From Heterobilharzia americana (Eukaryota; Platyhelminthes; Trematoda; Strigeidida; Schistosomatidae): DNA of 64,000 bases. The position numbers and the translations under genes are program-made. The notes under the pieces are model-generated. The model was not told the DNA's origin. It searched no databases and saw only the letters and a list, made by a program, of their open reading frames with translations. This document shows positions 49,432 through 61,925 of the stretch, in pieces (the stretch's first letter is position 1; the number at the start of each line of letters is the position of its first letter). The stretch covers positions 134,992,786 through 135,056,785 of the forward strand of contig OX104127.1 of assembly GCA_944470555.2 (NCBI GenBank), read 5' to 3'.

Positions 49432-49962
49432 GTGAGCTCAATTTTCATTTCATATTACTATGATAAATTTAATCTTATACTCTTCTTAAAGTAGTGAATC
49501 TTTTGATATACAGTGGTTATTCGATTAATTCCTGATTTGCAAACTGTATATGTTCTATTTCAGAATTATGTATTTCTGATAAGGTGATCTCTGGTGTTTG
49601 TGATTATCACTGAAAATTAACAGGCTCCACATCACCTAAGCACACTTAATTTTAGCTCAATCTTTTTACTGTTTTTTTTAATACCTTACCCACTGATGCT
49701 TATTTTAATTCAAAAGAATAGATTGTCATTCGCATACATCAATCATTATCAAGAAGAAGCGAAGTCTGTCTCCTATTTATGACAAAACTAGCTAATAAAA
49801 ATTCAATACAATCATCTCTTCAATCTTCAGATGCTTATTATTTTGTTTACGGTGGAATCAGCCATTCTACTGCCTTGCTATTGTCATGAATAATGCAGTT
49901 GTTAGTCATATTTCTTCATGAATAATTCATCTCCATTTTATGCTGTAGTATAGATTTAAATA

Positions 49963-50106
49963 GAATGACTTTAAAGGCTAACTTAATAACCACTGGAATA
50001 ACCTACTAGTTTTCTTCATTTTAGGAAAAATCTACCCTTTTTAATCATTAAACTAAGCTAAATTGTTTATTTATGTAGCCACTCAGGTGAATTTTAAAAA
50101 TCACTC
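49963..50106. mobile_element. MITE-like element M, copy 3
   Basis: Begins GAATGACTTTAAAGGCTAAC and ends TTTTAAAAATCACTC, about 144 bases, the same size class as copies 1 and 2. The right end is more degraded. Confidence 0.55.
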
Positions 50107-50665
50107 TTTGGATATTGTTAATTTTGATATTCGGTATGGATTAGAAAATTCAAGTAAATCATGCACAATATCTAATTTCTTGCGCATATTTTTGAGATAC
50201 ATCCACCTAATGAGAGTATGTGATACTGGTTAGGTGTTCCAGCAAAACTAGTTGAAGAAAAATATGAACAGAAAACACTAATTGATTAAAATTCACCAAT
50301 ATTAAATCTGAAGAGAGCAGATATAGGTTTTAATGAGTTTTGACACATTAATATTAACTAAATGACGTTCTGAGCACGGTTTATTGCTCATAATCACATC
50401 AAACTAACCATATAACTTGCTCAATTGGCTTAGATTAGTTAATTATCTTCCATTTTTCGATACAACTAAGTAGGATTTACAGGCTCATGTTGTTTTGCAG
50501 TGAACGAAAAGTACATCAGAAACCCTGGGTAGAACAGTTCATAGAGATATGATTGGAGTAGCATTTGGACGCTCAGATTCACCAGAAACTCTTGTTGTCA
50601 TCTTATTCTGTTGACTCTTAGAGACAAATTAGTTTGACTAGCTACCTACTATGCAATGACTATGA

Positions 50666-50971
50666 TGTCAAGTATACACAGGTCAAAATAACCGTACAGG
50701 GTCATTCGAGTTAGCAGAGAACAGGGATTTACTTAAACTTAGAAGGGTATATCTCGTTAAGATAAGTAACCTAGAGAAAAAATTGACCAATGCTACACAT
50801 GCACCAACACAAAATAATACAATAGGATGAGACAAGGCAAGAACAGCCGTGAAAGCGAATACAGTGAGGTTGAGGAAGAGTTTGATCACTGAATCTCTGC
50901 ACGTCGATTCATTATCAAACATAAGCAATAAGAATGACTCAACTTTACCACTAACATCAAAGAATGGTAGG
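50666..50971 (+). other. Coding-like relic with one in-frame stop
   Basis: The plus frame is open for 55 codons (includes SFELAENRDLLKLRRVYLVK, then ISNLEKKL), then one TGA, then 46 more codons (KARTAVKANTVRLRKSLI). Heptad-like Leu/Ile spacing suggests a coiled coil. I do not recognise the family. A gag-like retroelement fragment or a decayed gene is possible. Confidence 0.25.
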
Positions 50972-51059
50972 TAATAAAGCTATATAAACCATTTCGATGT
51001 GATTACAGGCAATAAATAATATTGCATCACTGTGTACTTTAGAAGCAAACATATTCAAT

Positions 51060-51545
51060 ATGTACTGGGTGATGATTAAAGGTGACATAAAAATCTGGAC
51101 CGCTGCCGGATTCAAACCAGCAAAAACACCGAGTTACCGGCCTGGTGCTCTACCAACCGAGCTGTGAGGTCTGACTACTAACCAGAACTTTATTTCACTT
51201 CAATCACTAAGGGTTTTGCCCGACTACCATGTGAATTCGTGATGCGTTACTATCGCTTGATCCTATTCCTACTAGCTGCCTAGTCAGGACTTCTCATCCC
51301 AATCCAAACCTAACTGGATCAAAGAGGAGGAGCATCATACTGATTATGATTCGATTGAAGTGAAATAGAGTTCTGGTTAGCAGTCGGACCTCGTAGCTCA
51401 TTTGGTAGAGCACCAGGCAGGTAACCAGGTGGTCGCTGGTTCGAGTCCTGCTATGGTCCAGATTTTTATCTCATCTTCAATCATCACCCAGTACAAGTAC
51501 TAGTCTGCCAAACTAAGGCTATCTTAGACAGTCAAATGATATTCA
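51060..51545. mobile_element. F3 inverted pair of tRNA-like modules
   Basis: A minus-sense tRNA-like unit (51095-51170) and a plus-sense unit (51385-51462) face outward around a spacer, each flanked by AAAATCTGG / CCAGATTTT text. The plus unit has GGACC...GGTCC ends, a pairing D arm (GCTC/GAGC) and a B box (GGTTCGAGTCC). Its anticodon arm cannot pair, so it is a tRNA-derived pseudogene rather than a tRNA gene. Confidence 0.75.
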
Positions 51546-53777
51546 GTATGGGGATGCACTCTACTACATTGCTCAAGCTCTACGCTTAAGTTAATAAACT
51601 AGCTTGTTTTTATCACTACGTTTTACTTAGTGAAATACAAGTTAAGATTTCATCATTCAGTCTTTTCAATTCCCTAGCTTTGTTATTCTTATGTACACTT
51701 ACTTTATCTTAATAAAGATGAGCTGTCTACTACCTCATCAACAGGTTTAACAAATTGATAGTTTCAATAGTATTCGGTTTTATGCATCAAAAGAACTCAT
51801 TCACTGCATCTCCTTTCATTTGACACTTTTGGTAGATACAGCTATTTACCAACACAATCCTATTTGTCTTTTAAGATTCTTGTCTCTAACCTATCACGTA
51901 AAACTTCACGGTACTTTCCAGCTTATAAGTGAAGTATGATAGTGATCAATTTATCGAACATTATTTCTCTGTATAACTTGTTTTCTGGCTTGTCTTTATG
52001 GAAAATGCCTTATTAATTCCAAGTGTTTCGTTGTTTATACGGGTGGCTAAATGCATGAGTTACGCACTTCCTACATTGACAGATATATCATTTGATACGT
52101 GAGTCACATTGTTCCTTAAGTATATGTAAGTTGAAGGGAAAAGTAAAAATCTAAAGTGTTTTCGTAATGTTTGATTTGCACTAAAAGATGTTTAGAATAT
52201 AGTTGAAATGTTTGCCCCTCAGTTTAGTATTTTTTCTAATCTCATATCCTAACTATTTTCACGAATATTATTCCACACAAAAAGCTGTTGATCGAAATTT
52301 TTAGGAAACTGTTCAGTCGATCATCTTCCTCTGAATTAAGCATTTAGTTTACCAAGGACACATAAATAAACTTATTACGACTGACAGACTATTATGCCCT
52401 TAATTCTAAGTTTGTTAAACATCATTTCGTAGTAACTTTGTTTAACTAAACTGGTCTGCACTTTAGTGAACATATGATATTATGATATTTTGAATGCAGG
52501 TTGTAAACTGTCTTCACAGGGACTATATTTATTAGATCAGTCTTTTGGAGAACCAACTTTTATTCTAATGAAGCTAGTTTGCTCACAATGATGTTATGAA
52601 CTTACGACGTGTTCGACGCTGTTACAGTGGTCACTGACAAATCTGTCTTTGCTATAACCCAACCACTAAAAGCTTAAGTGGAATGGTTTTGAATGACCCA
52701 ATCACTAATCAAATCGTCCTCTAAAAATGGGAATAACTGTGATTATAAGCTTTTCTGGCAAATAATTATGATACTAAATGCACACTGACTGGCTAATCGA
52801 AAGTAATCAGTTCCATAATGTGTAGGCTTACGTGCCAACCGAATTTGTAACTCATTTTCTCAATATCTCAGTGGTCATGTCTACAACTGCAGCACTAGAT
52901 AATGCAGGTTTCAACATTTACTGGGATATCAGCTCACTGAAGGCTACAGACTACTGATGAGTTTCAATAAGTGCGAAACCTATGTTGTGCGAGGTTTTTC
53001 TGCCAATTACCTCCAACCAACAAACATTCTCAGATGTGTACGGTGAAGTAAAGAGTAATTTTCACAGCAATACGGAATGATAGTGAGAAAACTGAATTTT
53101 TTTTGTGTTTAACGTTCACAATCATGGGGGAATATCACCAGTTGTGGACCGGTCATTCACTGAAAATCAATCTAATTTTCATAAAATTAACTTTGTATTT
53201 CAGAATCCTACTCTTCGATATCATTTATATCATTATATGAAGTTTTGATTATTTCTTAATATTTATCTCAACACAATACATAAGTTTATTAATCTTCATC
53301 TATATTAATTTATTAACAAGAAAATTTGATTTTGAAATGCCTAAAAGTTGATTTTTATATTGATAATGATAAATATAATACAAACAATAACATTTATCAA
53401 TTTACATGACCAGCAGTTCTCGATGACAGAGTTTAGGTTGATAATAACTGTCATTTGTCTCTATATAATAATTGTTGCGATACTTGCTTGCGCTCGAACG
53501 CCTACATGTACACACACACACATACCCATATACGGACATGCTCACAAACTGAACATAAGTAGGTATAAATGATAATTATAATACCAGCAGAGAGTTGAAT
53601 AATATTTCTTGTTCTGATGTGGACATTTTTATCGGTTCCTGTAATTGACTAAATGACAATAATCTGCATATAATGAAATGTGATATGATGCAAAATAAGT
53701 GCAAAATAGTATGATGGGTCTTTTATCAAGTTCATTACTATTTCAAAGGTAACTGACTGCTTAATTAATACAGATAG

Positions 53778-54285
53778 AATTTAGAAGCAGTGTTCACCAC
53801 GGACTGACATCAGTTGGTGAACCGTTGAATACCTAGGACAACTGTTTCGTCCTAGTATGGGACTACTCAGCACTACGCACTCACGACCCAGCAAGCTGTC
53901 GAACTCAGCAAAATACATTACTGCATAGTGCTAATTAGTGACACGCTTCCAGATGAATATCATGAAGTTCTAATGAGAAGTCGTGACCTGTGAGGTCAAC
54001 CAGTCAGAAGAGAAGCGGATGCCAAATGAACACCTTCAATGATAGTCGCGCTATATCGTGAATCAACAGAATTTGGAAACTTTGAACCACTGAACTCCGA
54101 CCCAGTGGCCGGATGGTCAATGCGTTCACCGTGGAACCTGAAGGTCTTGAGTTCGATCCCTATCTGGTTGGTTGGTGGGTACTGCTGGGGAGTGGCATAC
54201 TAGGACGAAACAGCTGTCCAGTGCTGCCAGATTTTCAATGGTTCCCCAACTGATGTCAGTCCATGATGAATACTACTTCTAAATT
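53778..54285. mobile_element. F2 foldback element, copy 7
   Basis: Shows clear terminal inverted repeats of about 50 bp: AATTTAGAAGCAGTGTTCAC at the left and the complement of TGATGAATACTACTTCTAAA at the right. The left hammerhead (minus) keeps stem II, GAAA and GUC but has CTGAGTA for the core and a deleted stem I. The right one has core CTGGGGA, as in copy 6. Confidence 0.8.
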
Positions 54286-55367
54286 ATATTCCTCATTCAT
54301 CCCAAAAATACACAAATGGAATTTTCATTTATACATTATAAAGGAATGTGAAAACTAGTTTAAGTTTTGATTGTAATGTAGATTAAGTGAATTCATAATA
54401 GTGATATCGATTTTGTGTGCATTAACGTTGAACACCACAAAATGAATTTATAAACTAATTGAAATTTCCAATGAGAAAAAAGTTCAGCATTCGCTTTGTA
54501 GATAATTCCTCAAACTGATTGATACTGGAATTACTTCATGTTAATTAGACTGGCTGATAATCAACACTTGCTGATACAATAATTATTCATGCAATAACGT
54601 CTCAGGTGATGTTGCCAGGAACAACATTCCATTTCACTTATAATTTGTTGTGCTATACCTTCGTCAATGATAAAATATTAAAACAAGAGAACATCTCCCA
54701 AACTTAGCTCTAGAATACTAAAATTTCTCATTCTTTTAGATCCACTGATAATGACAATTATGTCAGATATCTGAATTAAGTTTTGATTTCTTTCTGTTTG
54801 ATGTATTGAGTATTAATTTTATGAACCAAAACTCACTATTCAATCTTTAACTTCAACTTTCAACTGTCGTCGGTTGACGAGTTGCGATTCATTGTAAATC
54901 TCAAAGATGACTTGCATCCTAGGGTAATCATATGTGAATTAGCGTTAAAAATTAATGAGACTTAAAACATTATTTTATTCATATTGAGTTTATTTTGACT
55001 AGTATTTGTCGATAATATCAATGGACATCTAAATACTATTCATATTCAGCACTGTTTACATCAGCCGTCAAAGTCATCTTAGAATTGGTCCAAAATCAAT
55101 CAGTAAAAATCAGAAAAGATTTTTCTACATTAAATTATTGTAGACATATTTCGCTTAATATGGATGGTAATTATTTTTTTTCCATTCATAAATTAACAAG
55201 GATACTTAGTTTATATGTTTCGAAGTCTGATACAATGGTACAGATAAGTTCATGTTATCTCTCCCTGTGAAATTTGACTATCTGGCTGTTTCATATCCAG
55301 TGTCTCGTCTCTGCTCTGATATAATAAAGGTAGCTAGTTTGATTGACAGTTTCCCTCATCTTTTTAG

Positions 55368-55484
55368 ATAAATAAGACCCACGAAGTTCCTTATGAAAAT
55401 TTTCCATCGTCTATCAAAGTGCAACCTGATTGCATGTATGTTCGTCCAGTAATAATCAAAGTAGATTGTTGGTGTTTGCATTAG
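55368..55484 (+). other. Candidate alternative exon of Musashi-like gene
   Basis: A strong acceptor (TCCCTCATCTTTTTAG) precedes a phase-0 frame of 38 codons ending in TAG, or 27 codons if the internal CCA|GTAATA donor at 55449 is used. Text begins INKTHEVPYENFPSS. Phase 0 matches the end of exon 5. It does not resemble RRM2, so it would be an alternative terminal or cassette exon if real. Confidence 0.15.
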
Positions 55485-56026
55485 ATTGTTGTTGTGTATT
55501 GAAATCAGCTAGCCAGCAGGTATTCCATCATAAATCATACCTTTAGAACAAATTCTGCATTATTTGCAACTATCAGTTGTCAGTCACTAGTGAACAACTG
55601 ATTGTCATAGATGAGGCTAAAAGTTATAGCCTTGTGCATGAAAACGTGCATTTTCCGTGTCCTGTATGCATGTATTCTCGAGCGAAAACTGTAATCATAA
55701 ATTTTTTTTTCTGCAGCTAAAAGCCTCAGATAACTAGCTGTGATTTATGAGCATCATTCTTCCTGAATAACTACTTACTTCCAACCTAAAAAGTGAGAAT
55801 GCAGCCAATACTTTGCACATGAATAAACGAAATGAAACACTATTTAGTGACAGATACCACTGTAAAGACAATGTGGATGGATAAAATATGTATACAAAAC
55901 ACAGAAAATATGTGCATTTTCTCATAGAATGCTATGATCTATTACAGGCAAGATGACACCTCGGGATGACTTTTTACCTCACCCATTGTCATTGGAGATT
56001 CTAGTTTCAAAGGGTGCGCTCATAGG

Positions 56027-56135
<109 letters not shown>

Positions 56136-56694
56136 TTCAACAACAATTAAACGTATTCATTACCTGATTTGATGAAAACTTCTAAATTGATAAATAGGAT
56201 AACACAGGTATAGGAATTGTACAAAGTCAAGATAACAGAACGTGAATAAAGCATCTTTCTAGTAGAATGCTATTCTCTAATTTTCAAAAATTTGAAAAAC
56301 AGAAGAAAACACATTATACTAAGTAACCCTGTTAGGAATTGTGTTCGACTATGAATTTTAACTGGTATGCGTTGCTTCAAACTCCTACTAAACTGTGTAA
56401 AATAGAACATATGCATAGTGTTTTTATTTATAAACTCCACGCTCCCGTTGGTATTTCATACGGTGGAGTAGTTTTTCAAGTGCTCAACTGTGTTGTCAAC
56501 AAGGTTTCCGCTGTAAACCACTAAGATAAGATTACAAGGTATGCTTTTTGACACAAAAATGTCATGGACTAGCGAAAGATGCTACTGCTAAGCAACTTGA
56601 GTAGTAGCACATTTCGTTAGATCATGACAGCTTTTCGCCAGAAATCACGTCTTGTGATCTTGGCTGAATGATTCCGGTCAGTGAGAAACTATTC

Positions 56695-57415
56695 ACATGT
56701 CTGACTTAGCTAACCCAACTGGTCACGACTTCTCACTGGAACTTCGGGAATCACCTGTAAAAGCTAGTCATCAATGAATACTACATTATTTCACTTTGGA
56801 GGTTTAAGGGGATTTACTGACTTTAAGTTGCTATTTATTATGGACTAACATCAGTTGGAGGAACGTTGGAAGCCCAAGAGCACTAGACAGTTGGCTCATC
56901 CTAGCATGAAACTTCTAAGCAGTGCTCACCCATAACCCGCCCCATCAGGGATCGAACCCATCACCTTAAGGTTACGCGAGGAGCATGTTACCATTGAGCA
57001 AACCCGGTGGACATGGGGATAAATCTTAAACGATGACCTTGGGTGATGGTCACCCTATCTCATAAACTGACAGAAGTTGGAAATGTGGACCACTGAATTC
57101 CAACGCAGTGGCTCAAGGGTAACGTGCTGGCCACGGGACCTGAGGCTCCTAGACTGGAAACTTGGCAGGGTGACGTCATAAGTGCGCAAGACTGAGGAGT
57201 CCCATGCTTAGGTGAGTTATTTTTCCAGTGCTCTCAGGTTTCCAGTGTTCCCCCAACTGATGTCAGTCCACGATGAATACCAACCTTAAATCAATAAATC
57301 CCCCACAAACCTCCAAATTGAAATAATCTAGTACTCATTGGTGACTGGCTTTGAGAGGTAATTCCCGGAGTTTCAATGAGAAGTCGCGACTAGTGGGGCA
57401 AACCAAGTCAAAAAA
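56695..57415. mobile_element. F2 foldback element, copy 8 (composite)
   Basis: A minus-sense body piece (GGTCACGACTTCTCACTGG), a left inverted half with B box (GGGATCGAACCC), then a right half with A box (GTGGCTCAAGGGTAACGTG) and a hammerhead with core CTGAGGA and GTCCCATGCTTAGG but no GAAA. Body text is repeated after the right end, suggesting two overlapping insertions. Confidence 0.7.
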
Positions 57416-58638
57416 TAATGGTTTCCAAAGACAATCTTGGTGATTTCAGAGTTGAGCAGTTGAAAAACTACTCAGATATGGAAAATATCAACCTGAACCA
57501 TGGAATTTTTAAGTTATTTGCAAACCATCATGCTTTTTTAACTGTCAGGCTCAATGCAAGTCAGCTAGCTAAATGCAGGTGACTTGAATTAATTCGGCCC
57601 AATTAGTTGAATTTTCTCCGAGTACACCGCTTAGAAGCTCTGCCTGAAAAGAGCGAAGCGGCTGTCTGGTGTTTAGACGACCCTGACCTGGCTGGCGATA
57701 TATACAGATCAGCCTCATTGGTTTCTAACTACTCAAGTTGTTTAGTACTGGTATCTTTCTCTAGAGTATTCTCATCTCAAAACCATATAATAGCAATGCA
57801 GTAACCAGACTAAAAAATCAGCACCTTCTAAGTAGTATTTAGCACCACTGCTACTAACAGTCCTTAATCGTACTTTAAATGAGATGACATTAGTGGCTTA
57901 AAACTTTGGAAGTGAACTTTTAACTTAATTAAACAACAATATTTTTAATCCAACAATCGAAACAATACAAATGCTACTCTAATCATACTGATAAAACAAC
58001 AACAATACTGGTTACGTTCAAACATAAATAACTTTCTTTCTTATTGTTTATGTCTACAAATAACACTTCAAATGAAATGGCAATAATACCCATTTAATCT
58101 TTACTACAAACTTTTAAAGTCGTAATAATGACTACTGGTCTTATTACCTCGATGTCATCACTGGGGTTGGTAACATTTTAAGCTTTTTTTCATTGAAATA
58201 TCTCGTTTAATTCTACTATTTCCGTTAATCGCTTTTCATCTATAATTTCAAGTTCAAATGTTAACTGAAAATATTTCATGTGGAAAAAACAAATCACACT
58301 ACCTTATTGTAGACAGTTGACTGAAATTACGAATCCTCATATTAAGGTACACTATTTGTTACTGTGCGTGTATGTGCTCATATGTAACTTCCTACCATAC
58401 TTCTGTTCCAATACGCCTCCCCCGCCGGTTTTATAATGACTTTACATTAGTATATTAATGTATTTAAGTATTTATTCGAACATGTTGATACGTACGCACC
58501 AATACCTTTTTGTTTTGTCTGTACCATTTTTGGTTTCTTAACTGCGTGTTTCCTCTTTGTTACTCTCGAAAAAACAAAAACCATTTAATCACATTATTAT
58601 GATAAACCTAGTTGGGTAGACTATTACTTCTAAAAAGA

Positions 58639-58665
58639 TATATATATATATATATATATATATAT
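58639..58665. repeat. (AT)n microsatellite
   Basis: 27 bases of alternating AT. Confidence 0.9.
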
Positions 58666-59591
58666 TGCTATGGCAACTAGGCAACTAAATATTTCGTGAC
58701 CTTATAAACGAATCAAAACAAATCATTTAGATAATCACCTTACAGAATTGTTAGGATTTCTCTGTTTCAACTGTCATTCGTTTAGGTATTTTGTTTCTTC
58801 TGTACGTCTTAATTGTCTCCATTTCTGTGTGCATTCCTCGAATGTTTGATTATCATTAAGAATGAATGCATTCTGTAATGTGCCTGACTCTCTTCCCATC
58901 ATTTTAAAGTTTGTGTGGATTTTTTCTAATGACTCTAATTATCATCAGTTCGAGAACCACTGAAAATTGAAACTGAACTGTGAAAAGACGAAAAATCACT
59001 CGAAGTTTTTGATCGACAGATAAATGAAAAAGTAATACAACATAAAGATAGATGAGATGATGAGATTAAATTTAGTTTCGAAGTTTAAATCAGTTAAGAA
59101 GATCAACAAAATATGCATTTAATATTCAAGAAGATGAATGGACTAAATGCATTTTCTAGGCGTAACGGATTTTTCAATTGGACTGTCACTGATTGGCATT
59201 AAAGTTATAAAATTCATTGATTTCCATACATGCATTCAAGTACTCTATTGTACATTGTGAAATGAAAACTCTTTTCTTAAATTGACAATTTCATTCATTA
59301 AAAATATTCAGAGTAATGTACTATAACTGTTAGCCACACCTATCTTTTCAAAAGTATTCGTCATATATGAGTAGCTGAAATACCAACCATTAATTCATTG
59401 AGCAATAGCTGTATTTCTTTGTAATTCTAAAGAAATGTTCATAGATGCTCATTTGTTTCGTAATATTTGATTACCGTAAGATGTAAATAATAGGATCTGT
59501 CCATTATCAATGAGTAACTAAGGTTCAAATTCCCGACTGATGTGATCGACTAGCGAATAAATACAATATTACATCACACTTGATTTTATCC

Positions 59592-60225
59592 GGAGGTTTG
59601 TGGAGATTTATTAATTGATTTTAGGTTGGAATTCATCATGGACTAACGTCAGTCGGAGATACACTAGGGACTTGAGAGCACTGGATAGCGGGTTCGCCCT
59701 ATCATGGGACTCCTCAGCAGTGCGCATCTATGACACCGCTCCACCAGAGGTCGAACCCAGAGCCGTCAGGTTCCGTGGCCAGCATGTTACTATTGGGCCA
59801 CTGGGCCGGAATTAACTAATAGATCTCCATGATCCCCTATATAGAAGTAATCTAGTCCTCATTTGTGACTAGCTTTGAGAAATTATCCCCGAAGTTCCAG
59901 TGAGAAGTTGTGACTAGTGGAGTCGACCAAGTCGAACATGAGGACAGTTACTCAACAACTACAATGGATGTAGGTCGCGCTATGTTATGAACTGACAGAA
60001 GTAAGAAATATGGACCACTGGAGTCTCATCTAATGGCTCAATGGTAGCGTGCTGGTCACGTTAACCTAAGGTCCTGGGTCCGATCACTGGTAGGATAAGG
60101 TCATAGGCACTTAATGCCGAGGAGTCCCATATTAGGAAGCAACAGTTGTCTAGCGCTTCCAGGTTTCCAATTTTCCTCTAACTGATGCCAATACGGGGTG
60201 AACTCCAACCTAGGATTAATTTAAT
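59592..60225. mobile_element. F2 foldback element, copy 9
   Basis: The left half in minus sense has A box (AGTGGCCCAATAGTAACATG), B box (GGGTTCGACCTC) and a hammerhead with core CTGAGGA, paired stems I and II, but GAAC instead of GAAA. The right half has core CCGAGGA and GAAGCAACAG. Ends: GGTTGGAATTCATCATGG and its diverged complement. Confidence 0.75.
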
Positions 60226-60798
60226 TTTATTTGACTAAAATATTAATCGTACCTCAACGTTCGAATAATGCCTATTTGCTTTGAGAAATATAGATATTAT
60301 TTCGGAGGTTGACTATTAAAAATAATTCCCATTTTATCGAAACTCATTAAACTAACTGATAGCAAAATGTATTTTAATCAGTCTCTGCCTGTAGATCGAG
60401 ACAACTTTCATCTTGTACTATAAAGTTCACTTAAGGTTATGTTTCAAAGTTTTTGATTTCATGACATTCATAACTGCTTGGATTCGGATATGAAACCTGT
60501 AAACTATGGAATTGGTTGTGTATCCTTGACTCAGTTGCCGTATATCATGTCATAGTTTAACAAAAACAGAATCGCATATTCAACACACCTGAAAGTCACC
60601 TATACTTACTTCGCAGCAAAATAAGCCTCGTCAGGTTTTTGATTATTATTATTACTGCTGGTGCTTCTATTACTCTGGCCACTACTACTGTTACTACCAC
60701 TACTACTGCTTTTACTGCCCTCAAAACTATCTATTTCTGATTCTCAAATGAAATGGTACTTTTCATTTCTTCTATGCATATTTATCTGCTTCAAACAG

Positions 60799-60899
60799 CA
60801 CCTACACCCACCTACTTTGACATACTATTCTTACACAATGGGGAAGATGACAACAATGCGAACACTAACAATGAAAAGAATGAAAATTTTGGCAATAAG
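60799..60899 (+). other. Weak candidate exon
   Basis: Acceptor TTTATCTGCTTCAAACAG and donor AATAAG|GTGAAT bound 101 nt that are open in the phase carried from exon 5. Another frame gives an Asn/Asp-rich text (NGEDDNNANTNNEKNEN). Neither frame matches the Musashi second RRM. Low confidence. Confidence 0.1.
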
Positions 60900-61289
60900 G
60901 TGAATTTTATTTCTCGTGTCATTCACCTTAATTTACTCTTTTTGTAACTCATTCGCCTAAGTTTTGTTTTATTTTCTTTGTTCGCCATCCATTTTTATCA
61001 TTGTTCAAGTCCTTTCGTATCCTTCGATGATGCACTCTCGTATTCAGTTCTGTAAAATTACTTCTATAGATCTATACTCATTTCTATTGTCGCTTCATTT
61101 CAGTTTTGTTAATTATTTTGATGTGCATTCAGTTGTAGACTGAATAATAAGAAGACGGTTTATGGTGGTGATGGTGATGAGTGTATTCACATGGTAAGAG
61201 AATGCAAAAATAGAAGGGCACAACTTTTGTTAGTTTATGATAGGATTATTTTTCAATGTCTGTTAAATCTGTAATCCTATTAGCTGATA

Positions 61290-61925
61290 TCATCGCTCAG
61301 CTAACTGGAACAAGTAACAAAATCCTAGTTTGCCATATTTATATGTGACTAAAACTAATCATAAAAAGATCAAATGACAATTAGGCTGTGGTGGGTTTCG
61401 AACTAGCGATCACTGGGTTTTCGGCCATGTGCTCTACCAACTCACAGATAAGCCCCAACTGCTGACCAGATTTTAATTTCATTCCAGTCACTGGGGTTTT
61501 TTATCCAACTGTTATTTGAATTCGTGAAGTATATCTATCGCTTGATCGTAGTCACACCAGCTTCTCAGTCAAGACTTCTTATCCCAATACAAATCTACTT
61601 GAATTTGAAAGGAGAACATCATATTGATTACCATTTTGACTATCTGAGTGAGAGAGCTATAGCTTGACAAACTTGTATCGGTACTGGGTTAGGATTGAAG
61701 ATGAAAGGAAAATGTACACTGGTGAGGGACTCGAACCAGTGGAGTAAAAGTATGACCAGCAATCGGGTCTCGTAGCTCAGTTGATAGTGCACAGGACCGA
61801 AAACTCGATGGTTGCTGGTTCGAATCTCGCCGCAGCCCAAATTTTCATTAACCTTCAATCCATCACTCAGTTTCATTACTAGTCTTCCAAAGTACAGCTA
61901 TCTCAGATGGTCAAAATGATAATGA
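61290..61925. mobile_element. F3 inverted pair of tRNA-like modules
   Basis: A minus-sense unit (about 61385-61460, ending in GTTTCGAACTAGCG complement) and a plus-sense unit (61768-61842: TCTCGTAGCTCAGTTGATAG, GCTGGTTCGAATCTCGCC) around a spacer with CTATCGCTTGATC and CAGTCAAGACTTCTTATCCC, both also found in the 51-kb copy. Another B-box complement occurs at 61722. These are pseudo-tRNA units. Confidence 0.7.

Noticed and set aside
51385..51462. Possible functional tRNA gene
   Set aside because: D arm and acceptor ends look right, but the anticodon stem cannot pair and the unit lies in a repeated F3 element.
61768..61842. Possible functional tRNA gene
   Set aside because: Only three acceptor pairs form and the D arm has a mismatch; it is a member of the F3 repeat.
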